Assembly (NCBI GenBank): GCA_002362385.1
Contig: DEUB01000021.1
Location: forward strand, 1-64,000
DNA from: Lachnospiraceae bacterium UBA3273
GTDB lineage: Bacteria > Bacillota > Clostridia > Lachnospirales > Lachnospiraceae
Length of the DNA stretch: 64,000 bases
Direction of reading: 5' to 3'
Under the pieces are notes generated by a model. The model ran no database searches. It saw only the letters and a program-made list of their open reading frames with translations, and was not told the DNA's origin. The position numbers were made by a program, and so were the translations under genes. The first letter of the stretch is position 1. Every line of letters starts with the position of its first letter. Below, piece after piece: positions 25,211-36,767 of this stretch.

Positions 25211-26518
25211 TCAGATTCCCTGATAATAAGCCCTTTTTTCTTCATACATCCGGTCGTCGGCCTTTGCAAGAAGTTTATCTATATTTTCCTTACTATCAGG
25301 CCGCCAGATACAGCCAAGGGCCATAACGGCTTTATCTTTTTTCATCTGCTCTCTTAATGCACCGACCCTGCCGAGAAGTTCTTTCTCTTCTATACCTGTA
25401 CACAGGGCAAGAAATTCATCTCCGCCTATGCGGAAAAGTCTGTAATCTCCAAATTCCTTTTTTAAGCATCCGCTGGCACGGATCAAAAGATTGTCTCCCG
25501 CCTGATGCCCTTCTGCGTCATTTGCTTTTTTCAGTCCCATAACATCGCAATACAGAATGCCGATGCTCTGCTTTGGATCCATGCCTTCTATATAGGCGTG
25601 CATGGCCCTGCGGTTTCCCAGCTCCGTCAGCTGGTCATGGAAACTTAAATTCTCCAAATGTCTGACCAGATTTCTTCTTTTTAAAAGGGAGCCGATAAAA
25701 TGCCCCATAATCTGAAACATGGTCGAAATATGACCCATAAACTCCTTGGGCGGATTATCCACTCCGTAAAAACCAATAATCTTTTTATCGTCCATAAGAG
25801 GGCTGACCACAAGAGTATGAATTTCCTGGGGTTTCAATACTTCATACATGACCGGGTCGTTTTCCTTGATGCTTTCCAGATTTTTTATGATAACATTTTC
25901 CTGATTACGGAACTTCTGATACCATATTTCCACCACCCCAAAAGGAAGTTTCTGTAAATTTTCCTTTTGGGGCATGACACCCTTTGCGCACCATTCATAG
26001 GTATTGGAAAATACGCCCTTTTCCTCTTCCTCAAAAATATATACTCTGTCACTGTATAACGACCGCCCCAGATATTCCAGTAAAATTTCAATGGATTTTT
26101 CCGGAAGCGGCGCCGCTAAGGACAGCCGCAAACCTTCATTTATCATGGCTTCATTGTTTGCATATTCTTCACTATGTATATTTGAAACGCCCATATCGAT
26201 AGCAAGCTCCAGACGATAGCGTCTGCCATCCTCTTCCACCACCGTATCCTTTATGGCAAGCGTCTTTCCGATCAAAGGATTATAATGCTTCCACTCCAAA
26301 AAATAACCGGGCTTTAATTCTTGATTATTGCAAATGGCACAGGGAGAAGAGCAGCCTCCCAGAATCTCATAACATTTTCGTCCTTCCAGTTCTTTTAAAG
26401 ATTTGATTCCGTATACTTCCCGTGCACGCTTGTTCATATAAACCGTTTCATAGCTCTCCATATCCACAGCGTATACGATTTCATTCAAGTGTTCATAAAA
26501 ATCCCATATTTTTTTCAT
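25211..26518 (-). CDS. PAS-GAF-GGDEF diguanylate cyclase
   Basis: A protein of about 435 residues. A PAS domain (about 5-115) contains CYEILGGCSSPCAICN, a Cys-rich loop able to bind metal or an iron-sulfur cluster. A GAF-like domain follows (about 130-280), and a C-terminal GGDEF domain (about 290-435) with the active-site RIGGDEF intact. It should make cyclic di-GMP in response to a small ligand or redox signal. There are no membrane segments. The ATG at 26518 is preferred to the GTG at 26530, as GGAG lies seven bases before it. It is convergent with the LysM gene and monocistronic. It could link to motility or surface traits such as the nearby flagellin. Confidence 0.88.
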   Translation of the reverse strand: MKKIWDFYEHLNEIVYAVDMESYETVYMNKRAREVYGIKSLKELEGRKCYEILGGCSSPCAICNNQELKPGYFLEWKHYNPLIGKTLAIKDTVVEEDGRRYRLELAIDMGVSNIHSEEYANNEAMINEGLRLSLAAPLPEKSIEILLEYLGRSLYSDRVYIFEEEEKGVFSNTYEWCAKGVMPQKENLQKLPFGVVEIWYQKFRNQENVIIKNLESIKENDPVMYEVLKPQEIHTLVVSPLMDDKKIIGFYGVDNPPKEFMGHISTMFQIMGHFIGSLLKRRNLVRHLENLSFHDQLTELGNRRAMHAYIEGMDPKQSIGILYCDVMGLKKANDAEGHQAGDNLLIRASGCLKKEFGDYRLFRIGGDEFLALCTGIEEKELLGRVGALREQMKKDKAVMALGCIWRPDSKENIDKLLAKADDRMYEEKRAYYQGI

Positions 26519-26686
26519 GCTTATCTCCACACTGTATTTTTTTATTTAATATATAGCCATAACTAACTAGCGTAATTATAGCATGAAAAATACTGATTAG
26601 GCTTTTTGAAGGGATATATCGCATTTTTTTCGGTATGATTTGCTATTCCGGTATTCCCTGGGGCTCCAAAAGGAATCCCGCTGTTA

Positions 26687-29773
<3,087 letters not shown>

Positions 29774-29932
29774 TTAAATCTATTATTTCCGCTAATTATT
29801 TTCTTATGTTTTCTATGGGTTTGATAACTTTATTATATTTCCCCACATTCCTTCCGTCCATAAACTACATTAGACAGAACATGCACAAAATGATACAATT
29901 TAGAAAAACTTCAGAAAGGGAGGCGTTGAAGG

Positions 29933-30790
29933 ATGTATACAAACTCCGGATATTTAAACAACTCGCTGGTAGATTTTAAAGATAAAAGCAGGCCCCTCAT
30001 TGTGGGAAGCTGCGGAACCTGCCGTTTATATACGCATCCTAAGCTGCCCACCTTCCGGCCCAGAGGACGGCTGGATTTTCAGCTGTTATATGTTGCATCC
30101 GGCAAAACCCATTTTTATTTTGAAGAAGGAAAAGATACCGTCGTATCCGCAGGGAATATGGTACTTTACCGCCCCAAGGAACCCCAGAAATACGTTTACT
30201 ACGGCAGCGAGCAGGCGGAAGTTTACTGGGTCCATTTTACCGGGAGCAATGTGAGAAATATCTTGAAAAGCTATGGCATCACAAATGATATGAGGGTAAT
30301 TCCCGCCGGAACCCTTTTGGAGTACTCCAGAATTTTCAAGCAGATGATACAGGAATTACAACAATGCCGGGCCGGCTACGAAGAATTGCTGGCAATGCTT
30401 TTGCGGCAGATATTTATTATCATAAACAGGCAGATGACGAAGGAACGCACCTTAAAAAGCGATTACCTGGATACGGAAATGGAACTGGCGCTGGAATATT
30501 TCAACACAAACTACAACAAAGATCTGAATATAGAGGACTATGCCGCTTCAAGAGGGATGAGCGTCAGCTGGTTCATCCGCACCTTTAAGCAATACGCAGG
30601 CACAACACCCATGCAGTATATTGTTGCTTTGCGCATAACCAATGCACAGATGCTTCTGGAAACAACGAATTATAATGTGACGGAAATCGGAAATTTTGTA
30701 GGATATGACAACCCGCTGTATTTCAGCAGGATCTTTAAAAAGCAAAAGGGATTTTCCCCGTCGGAATACAGAAAACAACTGAAAAAATAA
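29933..30790 (+). CDS. AraC family regulator of the GH2/GH94 genes
   Basis: A 285-residue AraC/XylS protein. The N-terminal cupin sensor (about 40-150: RLDFQLLYVASGKTHFYFEEG) is followed by two helix-turn-helix motifs at about 190-285, with NIEDYAASRGMSVSWFIRTF and ITNAQMLLETTNYNVTEIG, ending FSPSEYRKQLKK. The ribosome site GGGAGG lies nine bases from the start. It is divergent from the GH2 gene, and convergent with the GH94 gene through a terminator, so it most likely activates the glycoside genes in response to a sugar. Confidence 0.93.
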   Translation: MYTNSGYLNNSLVDFKDKSRPLIVGSCGTCRLYTHPKLPTFRPRGRLDFQLLYVASGKTHFYFEEGKDTVVSAGNMVLYRPKEPQKYVYYGSEQAEVYWVHFTGSNVRNILKSYGITNDMRVIPAGTLLEYSRIFKQMIQELQQCRAGYEELLAMLLRQIFIIINRQMTKERTLKSDYLDTEMELALEYFNTNYNKDLNIEDYAASRGMSVSWFIRTFKQYAGTTPMQYIVALRITNAQMLLETTNYNVTEIGNFVGYDNPLYFSRIFKKQKGFSPSEYRKQLKK

Positions 30791-30825
30791 GAAACCGCGT
30801 CGTCCGGATAACTTTTTTCAATTCA

Positions 30826-30873
30826 AAAGGGCGTACGGGCGGGACGGTAAGTTGTCCCTGCCCGCAGCCCTTT
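30826..30873. terminator. Terminator between AraC gene and GH94 gene
   Basis: A long GC-rich stem (arms 30826-30845 and 30854-30873, AAAGGGC...GGGAC) with a few internal mismatches and an 8-base loop. A T-run lies next to each end of the stem (CTTTAATAATT on one side). It serves both converging genes. Confidence 0.75.
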
Positions 30874-30907
30874 AATAATTGCATACATTGCAGACAAACC
30901 ATTTGCT

Positions 30908-33322
30908 TTATGACATGATAAGCCGGATCTCAGATCGTTCTTTTAACAAATCTGCAGGAATATAATCTCCTTCCATTTCCCTGCCGTCTACTATAAGCTT
31001 TCTGCATCCCGCTTCCGCATGCCCCTGGTTATCGACCACGATATGCAGATGGCTTCCCCTGAAATCTTTCTCGATTTCAAAGGACTCCCATTCCTTTGGA
31101 ATGGAGGGGGAAATCCTAAGACCGCCAAAATCAGGACGCATACCCAGTATTCCTTCCACACATCCTACCATGATCGTGGAGGCAGTCCCCGTGAGCCAAT
31201 GTACATGAGAACGCCCAAAATGGGGACTGTGTTTTCCCTCCGTAAACTGGCCGTAGCAATAAGGCTCCAGCCTGCGGATCTCCGCCCTGTCGTTTTGTGC
31301 CGCCGGGGCATTTTCCATAAAATATGTAAAAGCACGCTCTCCATGTCCGCGCAATGCTTCCGCAAGAATGATCCAGCCCTGGGATTGTGAAAAAATACCT
31401 GCATTTTCCTTTGTCCCCGCATTATAGATCACGGCAAGGGCGCCGTCAAAAGCATGGGCATGATAAGGAGGATCCATTAAAATCGCTCCGTATTCCGTAT
31501 TCAGCCGTTCATATACCGTATCCAAAACCAGATCCGCCTGTTCATCCGTAGCAAGCCCGCTGATAACGGCCCAGCTCTGAGGATTTAACCATATATTGGC
31601 TTCCGCATCCGTACGCTGCCCGATAACCTCTCCTTTTTCCGTAAATCCGCGGATAAACCGGTCTTCATTCCAGCACAATTCCTGCACCGCCGCCCTGAAT
31701 TTTTTCCGGCTCTCGTCCAGATAGCTGATATAGGCTTTGTCTTTTTTATATGCGGCAAATTTTTTCATAATGGACATGGCATAATAGAACTGCAGCGCCA
31801 CAAAAGTGGATTCCCCGTTTTCGCCAAGCCTTAGGCAGTCGTTCCAGTCCGCGTACAATCCGGCGGGCATACCGTGGGGTCCCAAATGCTTTTCAGAAAA
31901 ATCAATGGCGCGTTTTAAATGCTCATACACCGTACCTTCGCCCTGATTGGCAAAAGGAATAACTTCATCGATAAAAGAAAGATTTCCCGATTCGGAGACA
32001 TACTTATAGACGGTAGGGAACAGCCATAAAGCATCATCCGCCCGATATGCGGGATGCCCCGTTTCCTGTACGTAGGAAGGATCATCGGGCGTATCCTCAT
32101 GTCCTGCATGATGGGTAAACTTTACAAGGGGCAGACCGCCTCCGTTGTCCACCTGGGCAGAAAGCATAAACCGAATCTTTTCTAATGCCATTTCCGGCGC
32201 CAGATGAATAACCCCCTGAATATCCTGCACCGTATCGCGGTATCCGTATCCGTTTCTCAAACCGCAGTAAATGAAAGACGCCGCACGGGACCAGATAAAG
32301 GTCATAAAACAATTATAAGCATTCCATGTATTGATCATGGAATTAAATTCCGGACTGGGCGTTTTTACCTGAAAGTGAGAAAGTTTCCCGTGCCAATATG
32401 CTGTCAGCTCTTCCAAATCCTCCCGGCAGCTTTTTCCCGGATCACTATATTGTTCCAATATACTTTCCGCTTCCCTATCGTCTTTCATGCCCAGAATAAA
32501 CGCTATGTTTTTTGTTTCTCCCGGCGCCAGTGAGATCAGAGCGGAAAGAGCCCCGCATCCGTTTTCATTATAGTTAAGTTCCCCGCCCAGGTCTCCCCGG
32601 ATCACACCGGCCGGGTTTCCATAGCCGTGATAACGCCCGAGGAATTTCTCTTTATCTCCGCAATAGGAAGAAACCTTCTCTCCTGCCAGTCCAAAAAACC
32701 GTTCTATGAGATTTTTTTCATCGACCTTTTCCCCTTCCTTTAAACAATCCAGATTTCCATGGATCATCTGACGGATGCGGTTGCCGGCAAATGCCGTTCT
32801 GGTAATAAATTGTGAATACTGCAGATTGACCTGGTCATGTTCATAATTATTGACATTGGTAAATTCTGCGTACCCCGTAACCGTCAGCTTTCTTTCTGTC
32901 CCGGAAAGATTTGTCAGCTTCAGGTTCCAGACCTCATACGCTTTATCAAGAGGAACATAATATAAGGCTTCCGAATGAATGCCGCTGTAGTCGGCAAGCA
33001 TTCTGGTGTATGCCGTCCCGTGACGGCATACACTCTTATAACTTTCAAGATCTTTTCCTACAGGCTGCCACGAAGCAGACCAGTAATCTTTGCTTTCATT
33101 ATCGCGGATATATATGTAGCGCCCCGGCTCATCAAAGTGATTGAAAATGTAGCGAAGTATCCTGCCGTTAGCACCCGATTTTGCAAAGCTGTATCCGCCT
33201 GCATTGTTGGAAATAACGGCTCCATATTCCGGAGAGCCAAGATAATTTGCCCAAGGCGCCGGCGTATCCGGCCTTTCAATTACATATTCCCGTTTTATAT
33301 CATCAAAATATCCAAATTTCAT
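30908..33322 (-). CDS. GH94 phosphorylase, cellobiose phosphorylase type
   Basis: A GH94 enzyme of about 804 residues. It splits a beta-linked disaccharide with phosphate to glucose 1-phosphate and glucose. The N-terminus MKFGYFDDIKREYVI and PWANYLG, ISNNAGGYSF, RHGTAYTR are close to cellobiose phosphorylases. The catalytic Asp is in GLYADWNDCL (near residue 492). Phosphate-site elements TEGKHSPHFGRSHVHWLTG are present. The ATG at 33322 is chosen because GGAGG lies five bases upstream and the family starts there. It is cytosolic, and follows the GH16 gene on the same strand by 49 bases. Cellobiose is the likely substrate; laminaribiose is possible given the GH16 neighbour. Confidence 0.9.
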   Translation of the reverse strand: MKFGYFDDIKREYVIERPDTPAPWANYLGSPEYGAVISNNAGGYSFAKSGANGRILRYIFNHFDEPGRYIYIRDNESKDYWSASWQPVGKDLESYKSVCRHGTAYTRMLADYSGIHSEALYYVPLDKAYEVWNLKLTNLSGTERKLTVTGYAEFTNVNNYEHDQVNLQYSQFITRTAFAGNRIRQMIHGNLDCLKEGEKVDEKNLIERFFGLAGEKVSSYCGDKEKFLGRYHGYGNPAGVIRGDLGGELNYNENGCGALSALISLAPGETKNIAFILGMKDDREAESILEQYSDPGKSCREDLEELTAYWHGKLSHFQVKTPSPEFNSMINTWNAYNCFMTFIWSRAASFIYCGLRNGYGYRDTVQDIQGVIHLAPEMALEKIRFMLSAQVDNGGGLPLVKFTHHAGHEDTPDDPSYVQETGHPAYRADDALWLFPTVYKYVSESGNLSFIDEVIPFANQGEGTVYEHLKRAIDFSEKHLGPHGMPAGLYADWNDCLRLGENGESTFVALQFYYAMSIMKKFAAYKKDKAYISYLDESRKKFRAAVQELCWNEDRFIRGFTEKGEVIGQRTDAEANIWLNPQSWAVISGLATDEQADLVLDTVYERLNTEYGAILMDPPYHAHAFDGALAVIYNAGTKENAGIFSQSQGWIILAEALRGHGERAFTYFMENAPAAQNDRAEIRRLEPYCYGQFTEGKHSPHFGRSHVHWLTGTASTIMVGCVEGILGMRPDFGGLRISPSIPKEWESFEIEKDFRGSHLHIVVDNQGHAEAGCRKLIVDGREMEGDYIPADLLKERSEIRLIMS

Positions 33323-33371
33323 TTTTTCCTCCAACTACAAAAATGTTGAAAATCAGTTAATTTGTTACCTT

Positions 33372-35738
33372 CTACTTCTCGATCCTCTCAAGATTGATAT
33401 TATCAATACATATCCTGTGTTTCTGACTGATCTGCGTTCCGTCAACGGCTCCCATGGAAATGCTCAGCACGGACTTTAAGTCGGTTTCCCCTTCCATCTG
33501 GAACACGATTTCATAAGTCTGGTAATCTCTGCCAAGTTCAACGATTTCTTCTCCCGAATAGGGCGTCCAGTCGTCATCCTCCGTTCCGTCTCTTTGAATT
33601 GCAAACATAAGCTTTCTGTCAATATCCGATTTTGCATCCAAAGAAAGTCTGTACCACTGTCCCTTTTCCAATTCGATATTATTCTGCTTTAACTGGATCT
33701 TCCATGCCGCATCTCCCGTATTGCTGATGGTAAAGTCCGCCGCATTTTCCTCATTCAGGCTGTCAACCACATATTCGATATCGGAAGCGGTATAGGCATA
33801 GACCTCATAGCCGGCAAAGCCTCCGTTAAAGCTTCCATTCTTGATCAGACTGTCCTCTTCAAGGTGGACGTCATCCAGATAATACACTCCCGGTTCACTG
33901 AATTTGAACACAATGGCTGCGTCATCGACTGATTCCGCCGACACCGGAATGCTGAACTTCTGTTCAAAGGTCTGCTCTTCTCCTGTCAGTTCTACCTCAG
34001 TTTCCCCGCCTCCCGGCAGACATACGCCTATATTCTTTTCGGATTCTCCTTCTACCAGAAAGCTTAAAGCGTAATCGCCCTGCGACATCATAATCCCTTT
34101 CTGGGAAACAACCACGGGATTTTCCCCTGTTGTTCCTTCCGGAACCGATACCTTCAGTTTCCTTATGTTATCTTCGTTGGTTACAGATACCTCTGCGCCG
34201 TCCGGAGTTTCTACATCCCAGAATCCCAGACGTCCTTTGCCTTCCTGGAATCCTCCGTTACGGATATAATTCCCATCTGCCAGAGCGCTGCTTTTCGTAC
34301 CGCCAAGGTCTGTCTCGCCGGTCTTGACAACCGATACATTGCTTATATGAATGCCGGCGGTGGAGCCGTCTTTACCCATATTGTATTCCAGGCGGCCCTT
34401 GGCGTCATCATCGCCTGTCATGGTAAATTCATAAGTATATGTCTGTTTTGCAGTTGACAGCTCTACTTCCGTATCTTCCAGATAACGGACCCAGTCACGG
34501 GTCGGCGCCGTTACCGCCACCTTCATGATCCGGTCCTCATCCGCATAGGCGTCAAAGGTAACAAGGTATGTGGATCCTTTCAGCATGGGAACATCGGGCT
34601 GTACAAGCTGTACACTGTACTCCTCCGTCCCTTCCGCGGTTGAATCTATAAATATCTCATTGTCCTTGATCTCTGCAGCCGCCGCACCTCCCTGGGCCGT
34701 AAGGAATATCCAGTCCTTTTCATCCGTCAAGTCTTCCGCATCGGCAAAATCGCCGTTAACAATATAATTTCCGTTCTCATCCGGCTCCCGAAAGACAACT
34801 TCTTCCTCCTGTTTTTCCACATTTTCATCATAGCTGTCCCTCTGGTATACCCTCACATAATCGATCCTGTATTCCGCATTTTCAATATCCGTGGTTTCAT
34901 CCGGATTCCCCACCCAGTTTCCGCCAACGGCCAGGTTCAGGATTATATAAAAAGGCTGGTCGAAAGGCGCCGGATATGTAATCTCGCCCTGCCCTTCCGT
35001 TGCGGAATACCAGTTGGTCTCACTATGGATCAGACTGCCGTCTACATACCAGTCAATCTTTCCCGGTTCCCAATCCACGCTAAATACATGGTATTCATCG
35101 GAAAAACTGCCTTCCTCCAGCACACAGGTGCCCTGGCTCTCGCTATGAGGATTCCCGAAATGGACGGTTGCATAGGAAGTGTCCGTTGCCTGTCCCATGA
35201 CCTCCATAATATCGATCTCTCCGCATCTTGGCCACTGTCCATGTAAATTTTCACTGGTGGGCATCATCCAGAATGCCGGCAGAAATCCCTGTCCCTCCGG
35301 AACCTTTACCCTGGCCTCAAACCTTCCGTATTTAAAATCATGCTTGTTCTGGGTGTTTACCCTTCCTGACGTATAGCTGCCGTTTCCTGTCTCTATGGGT
35401 TTGAGGACCAGTTCTCCGTCCTCGATATAGATATTGTCAGGCGAATCCACATATTCCTGCAATTCATTATTTACCCATCCCGGTTCATGTATTTCAACAT
35501 TCCAGTCTTCCAGGTTCAGGGAGTCTCCGTCAAACTGCTCCTCCCAGACCAGGGTATAGCCTTCATAAACTGCCGGCTGATCGTCAGGTTCGGAATTATC
35601 TTCTTCCTCTACCACATTTTCCGGATTCTGCACATTTGCCTCTTCCGGATTTTCCTTTTTGCCGCAGGATACAACAAGCGGAAGAACCGCACCCGCTACA
35701 AGAAGTGCTGTTATACTTTTCAATAAACTTTTTTTCAT
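33372..35738 (-). CDS. GH16 endo-beta-1,3(4)-glucanase lipoprotein with C-terminal CBM4/9-like domains
   Basis: A 788-residue surface enzyme. A lipoprotein signal peptide ends at LPLVVSC (Cys 25), followed by an acidic linker. The GH16 domain (about 60-305) has the laminarinase-type active site GEIDIMEVMG with the nucleophile near residue 174. Two or three CBM4/9-like beta-sandwich modules fill the C-terminal 480 residues, each starting near NYIVNGDF, NYIRNGGF and LIKNGSFNGG. It should cut beta-1,3- or mixed-linkage glucans (laminarin, lichenan, cereal glucan) at the cell surface. It is upstream of the cellobiose phosphorylase gene and divergent from an AraC regulator. Confidence 0.93.
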   Translation of the reverse strand: MKKSLLKSITALLVAGAVLPLVVSCGKKENPEEANVQNPENVVEEEDNSEPDDQPAVYEGYTLVWEEQFDGDSLNLEDWNVEIHEPGWVNNELQEYVDSPDNIYIEDGELVLKPIETGNGSYTSGRVNTQNKHDFKYGRFEARVKVPEGQGFLPAFWMMPTSENLHGQWPRCGEIDIMEVMGQATDTSYATVHFGNPHSESQGTCVLEEGSFSDEYHVFSVDWEPGKIDWYVDGSLIHSETNWYSATEGQGEITYPAPFDQPFYIILNLAVGGNWVGNPDETTDIENAEYRIDYVRVYQRDSYDENVEKQEEEVVFREPDENGNYIVNGDFADAEDLTDEKDWIFLTAQGGAAAAEIKDNEIFIDSTAEGTEEYSVQLVQPDVPMLKGSTYLVTFDAYADEDRIMKVAVTAPTRDWVRYLEDTEVELSTAKQTYTYEFTMTGDDDAKGRLEYNMGKDGSTAGIHISNVSVVKTGETDLGGTKSSALADGNYIRNGGFQEGKGRLGFWDVETPDGAEVSVTNEDNIRKLKVSVPEGTTGENPVVVSQKGIMMSQGDYALSFLVEGESEKNIGVCLPGGGETEVELTGEEQTFEQKFSIPVSAESVDDAAIVFKFSEPGVYYLDDVHLEEDSLIKNGSFNGGFAGYEVYAYTASDIEYVVDSLNEENAADFTISNTGDAAWKIQLKQNNIELEKGQWYRLSLDAKSDIDRKLMFAIQRDGTEDDDWTPYSGEEIVELGRDYQTYEIVFQMEGETDLKSVLSISMGAVDGTQISQKHRICIDNINLERIEK

Positions 35739-35832
35739 ACCGACTCTCCTTATCCCTTTTTATTTTTTGATGATTTCAAATTATATACTCTTATCCGTTT
35801 CTGTTATACAAGCTTATGTACAAAAATATCAA

Positions 35833-35926
35833 ATTCATGATATAATGAGTGTAAGTGAGAAGAGCATACTTGTATGTTCGGCGAACGACGAATGTCAATC
35901 ATGAATCATAGATTCATGATATAATG
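35833..35926 (+). promoter_or_regulatory. Duplicated promoter-like element with palindrome upstream of the second AraC gene
   Basis: The 15-base string ATTCATGATATAATG occurs twice (35833-35847 and 35912-35926), each with a TATAAT -10 box. The second copy is part of a perfect 10-bp inverted repeat (ATCATGAATC at 35898-35907, GATTCATGAT at 35911-35920) that abuts its -10 box. No good -35 boxes are seen. The layout suggests tandem promoters under control of a repressor or activator that binds the palindrome. Confidence 0.6.
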
Positions 35927-35985
35927 TGCGCATAAACAGCGGAAAGCCACAACCGCATTTTAACCGAAAGACTCAGGGGAAAAAT

Positions 35986-36726
35986 ATGAATCTGCGAAAC
36001 GAATGGTTCCAGACAGAATTGCAAAAAAGCGAAGAATCTCTTTCCCACCGTCCGTTGGAAGAAGAATATTCCTTTTACCAGGCAGTCAGCTCCGGCGATA
36101 TGGATTATGTACAAAAGAACTGCCAGGATAATATTTTTACAAACTCGGAAGGAATGGGTATGCTGTCTGCAAATCCCCTGACCAATATAAAATATCACTT
36201 TGTGGTTACAACCGCCATGATTACAAGACGCTGCATAGAAGCAGGTATGGAACTGGAACAGGCATTTCGTTTAAGCGACTTCTATATTTTAAAGATGGAT
36301 TCCTGCACTTCCATTGAAGCCATTTCAAAGCTCCACAACCAGATGGCGCTGGATTATACCCAGAAAATGATACTGGTCAAAAAAAGCGCCGTCCTTTCCA
36401 AACCAATAGTCCTTTGCATGGATTATATTTACAGCCATATCAACCATCGGATTACCGTAAATGACCTCGCCGAATATGCGGGCCTTTCCCCCAGCTACCT
36501 TTCCAGGCTTTTTAAAAAGGAGCTTAATATTTCCATCAGCGATTATATCTGTGAAATGAAGATTGAAAAAGCACAGCATCTGCTGAAATATTCCAATTAC
36601 AGCCTGATTGAAATTGCAAATTATCTTGCATTCTCTTCCCAGAGCCATTTTATCCAGTCCTTTAAAAAGCTGGTTGGCATAACGCCCAAAAAATACCGCA
36701 ACCACTATTACCGGACTTCATGGTAA
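35986..36726 (+). CDS. AraC family regulator
   Basis: A protein of about 246 residues. The N-terminal half is a helical sensor without cupin features, and the C-terminal 100 residues form the AraC DNA-binding domain (ITVNDLAEYAGLSPSYLSRL, YSLIEIANYLAFSSQSHFI, FKKLVGITPKKYRN). The ATG at 35986 has CAGGGG nine bases upstream; an in-frame GTG at 35926 lies within a promoter-like repeat. It is divergent from the GH16 gene and convergent with the second GH94 gene, so control of one or both is likely. Confidence 0.88.
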   Translation: MNLRNEWFQTELQKSEESLSHRPLEEEYSFYQAVSSGDMDYVQKNCQDNIFTNSEGMGMLSANPLTNIKYHFVVTTAMITRRCIEAGMELEQAFRLSDFYILKMDSCTSIEAISKLHNQMALDYTQKMILVKKSAVLSKPIVLCMDYIYSHINHRITVNDLAEYAGLSPSYLSRLFKKELNISISDYICEMKIEKAQHLLKYSNYSLIEIANYLAFSSQSHFIQSFKKLVGITPKKYRNHYYRTSW

Positions 36727-36767
36727 CCGTGACTGCGGCATTTTATCCGCCGTTTTTCTCTTTCAGA

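Noticed and set aside
36727..36767. Possible terminator between the second AraC gene and the second GH94 gene
   Set aside because: Only a 4-bp CGGC/GCCG pairing is visible; too weak to call.
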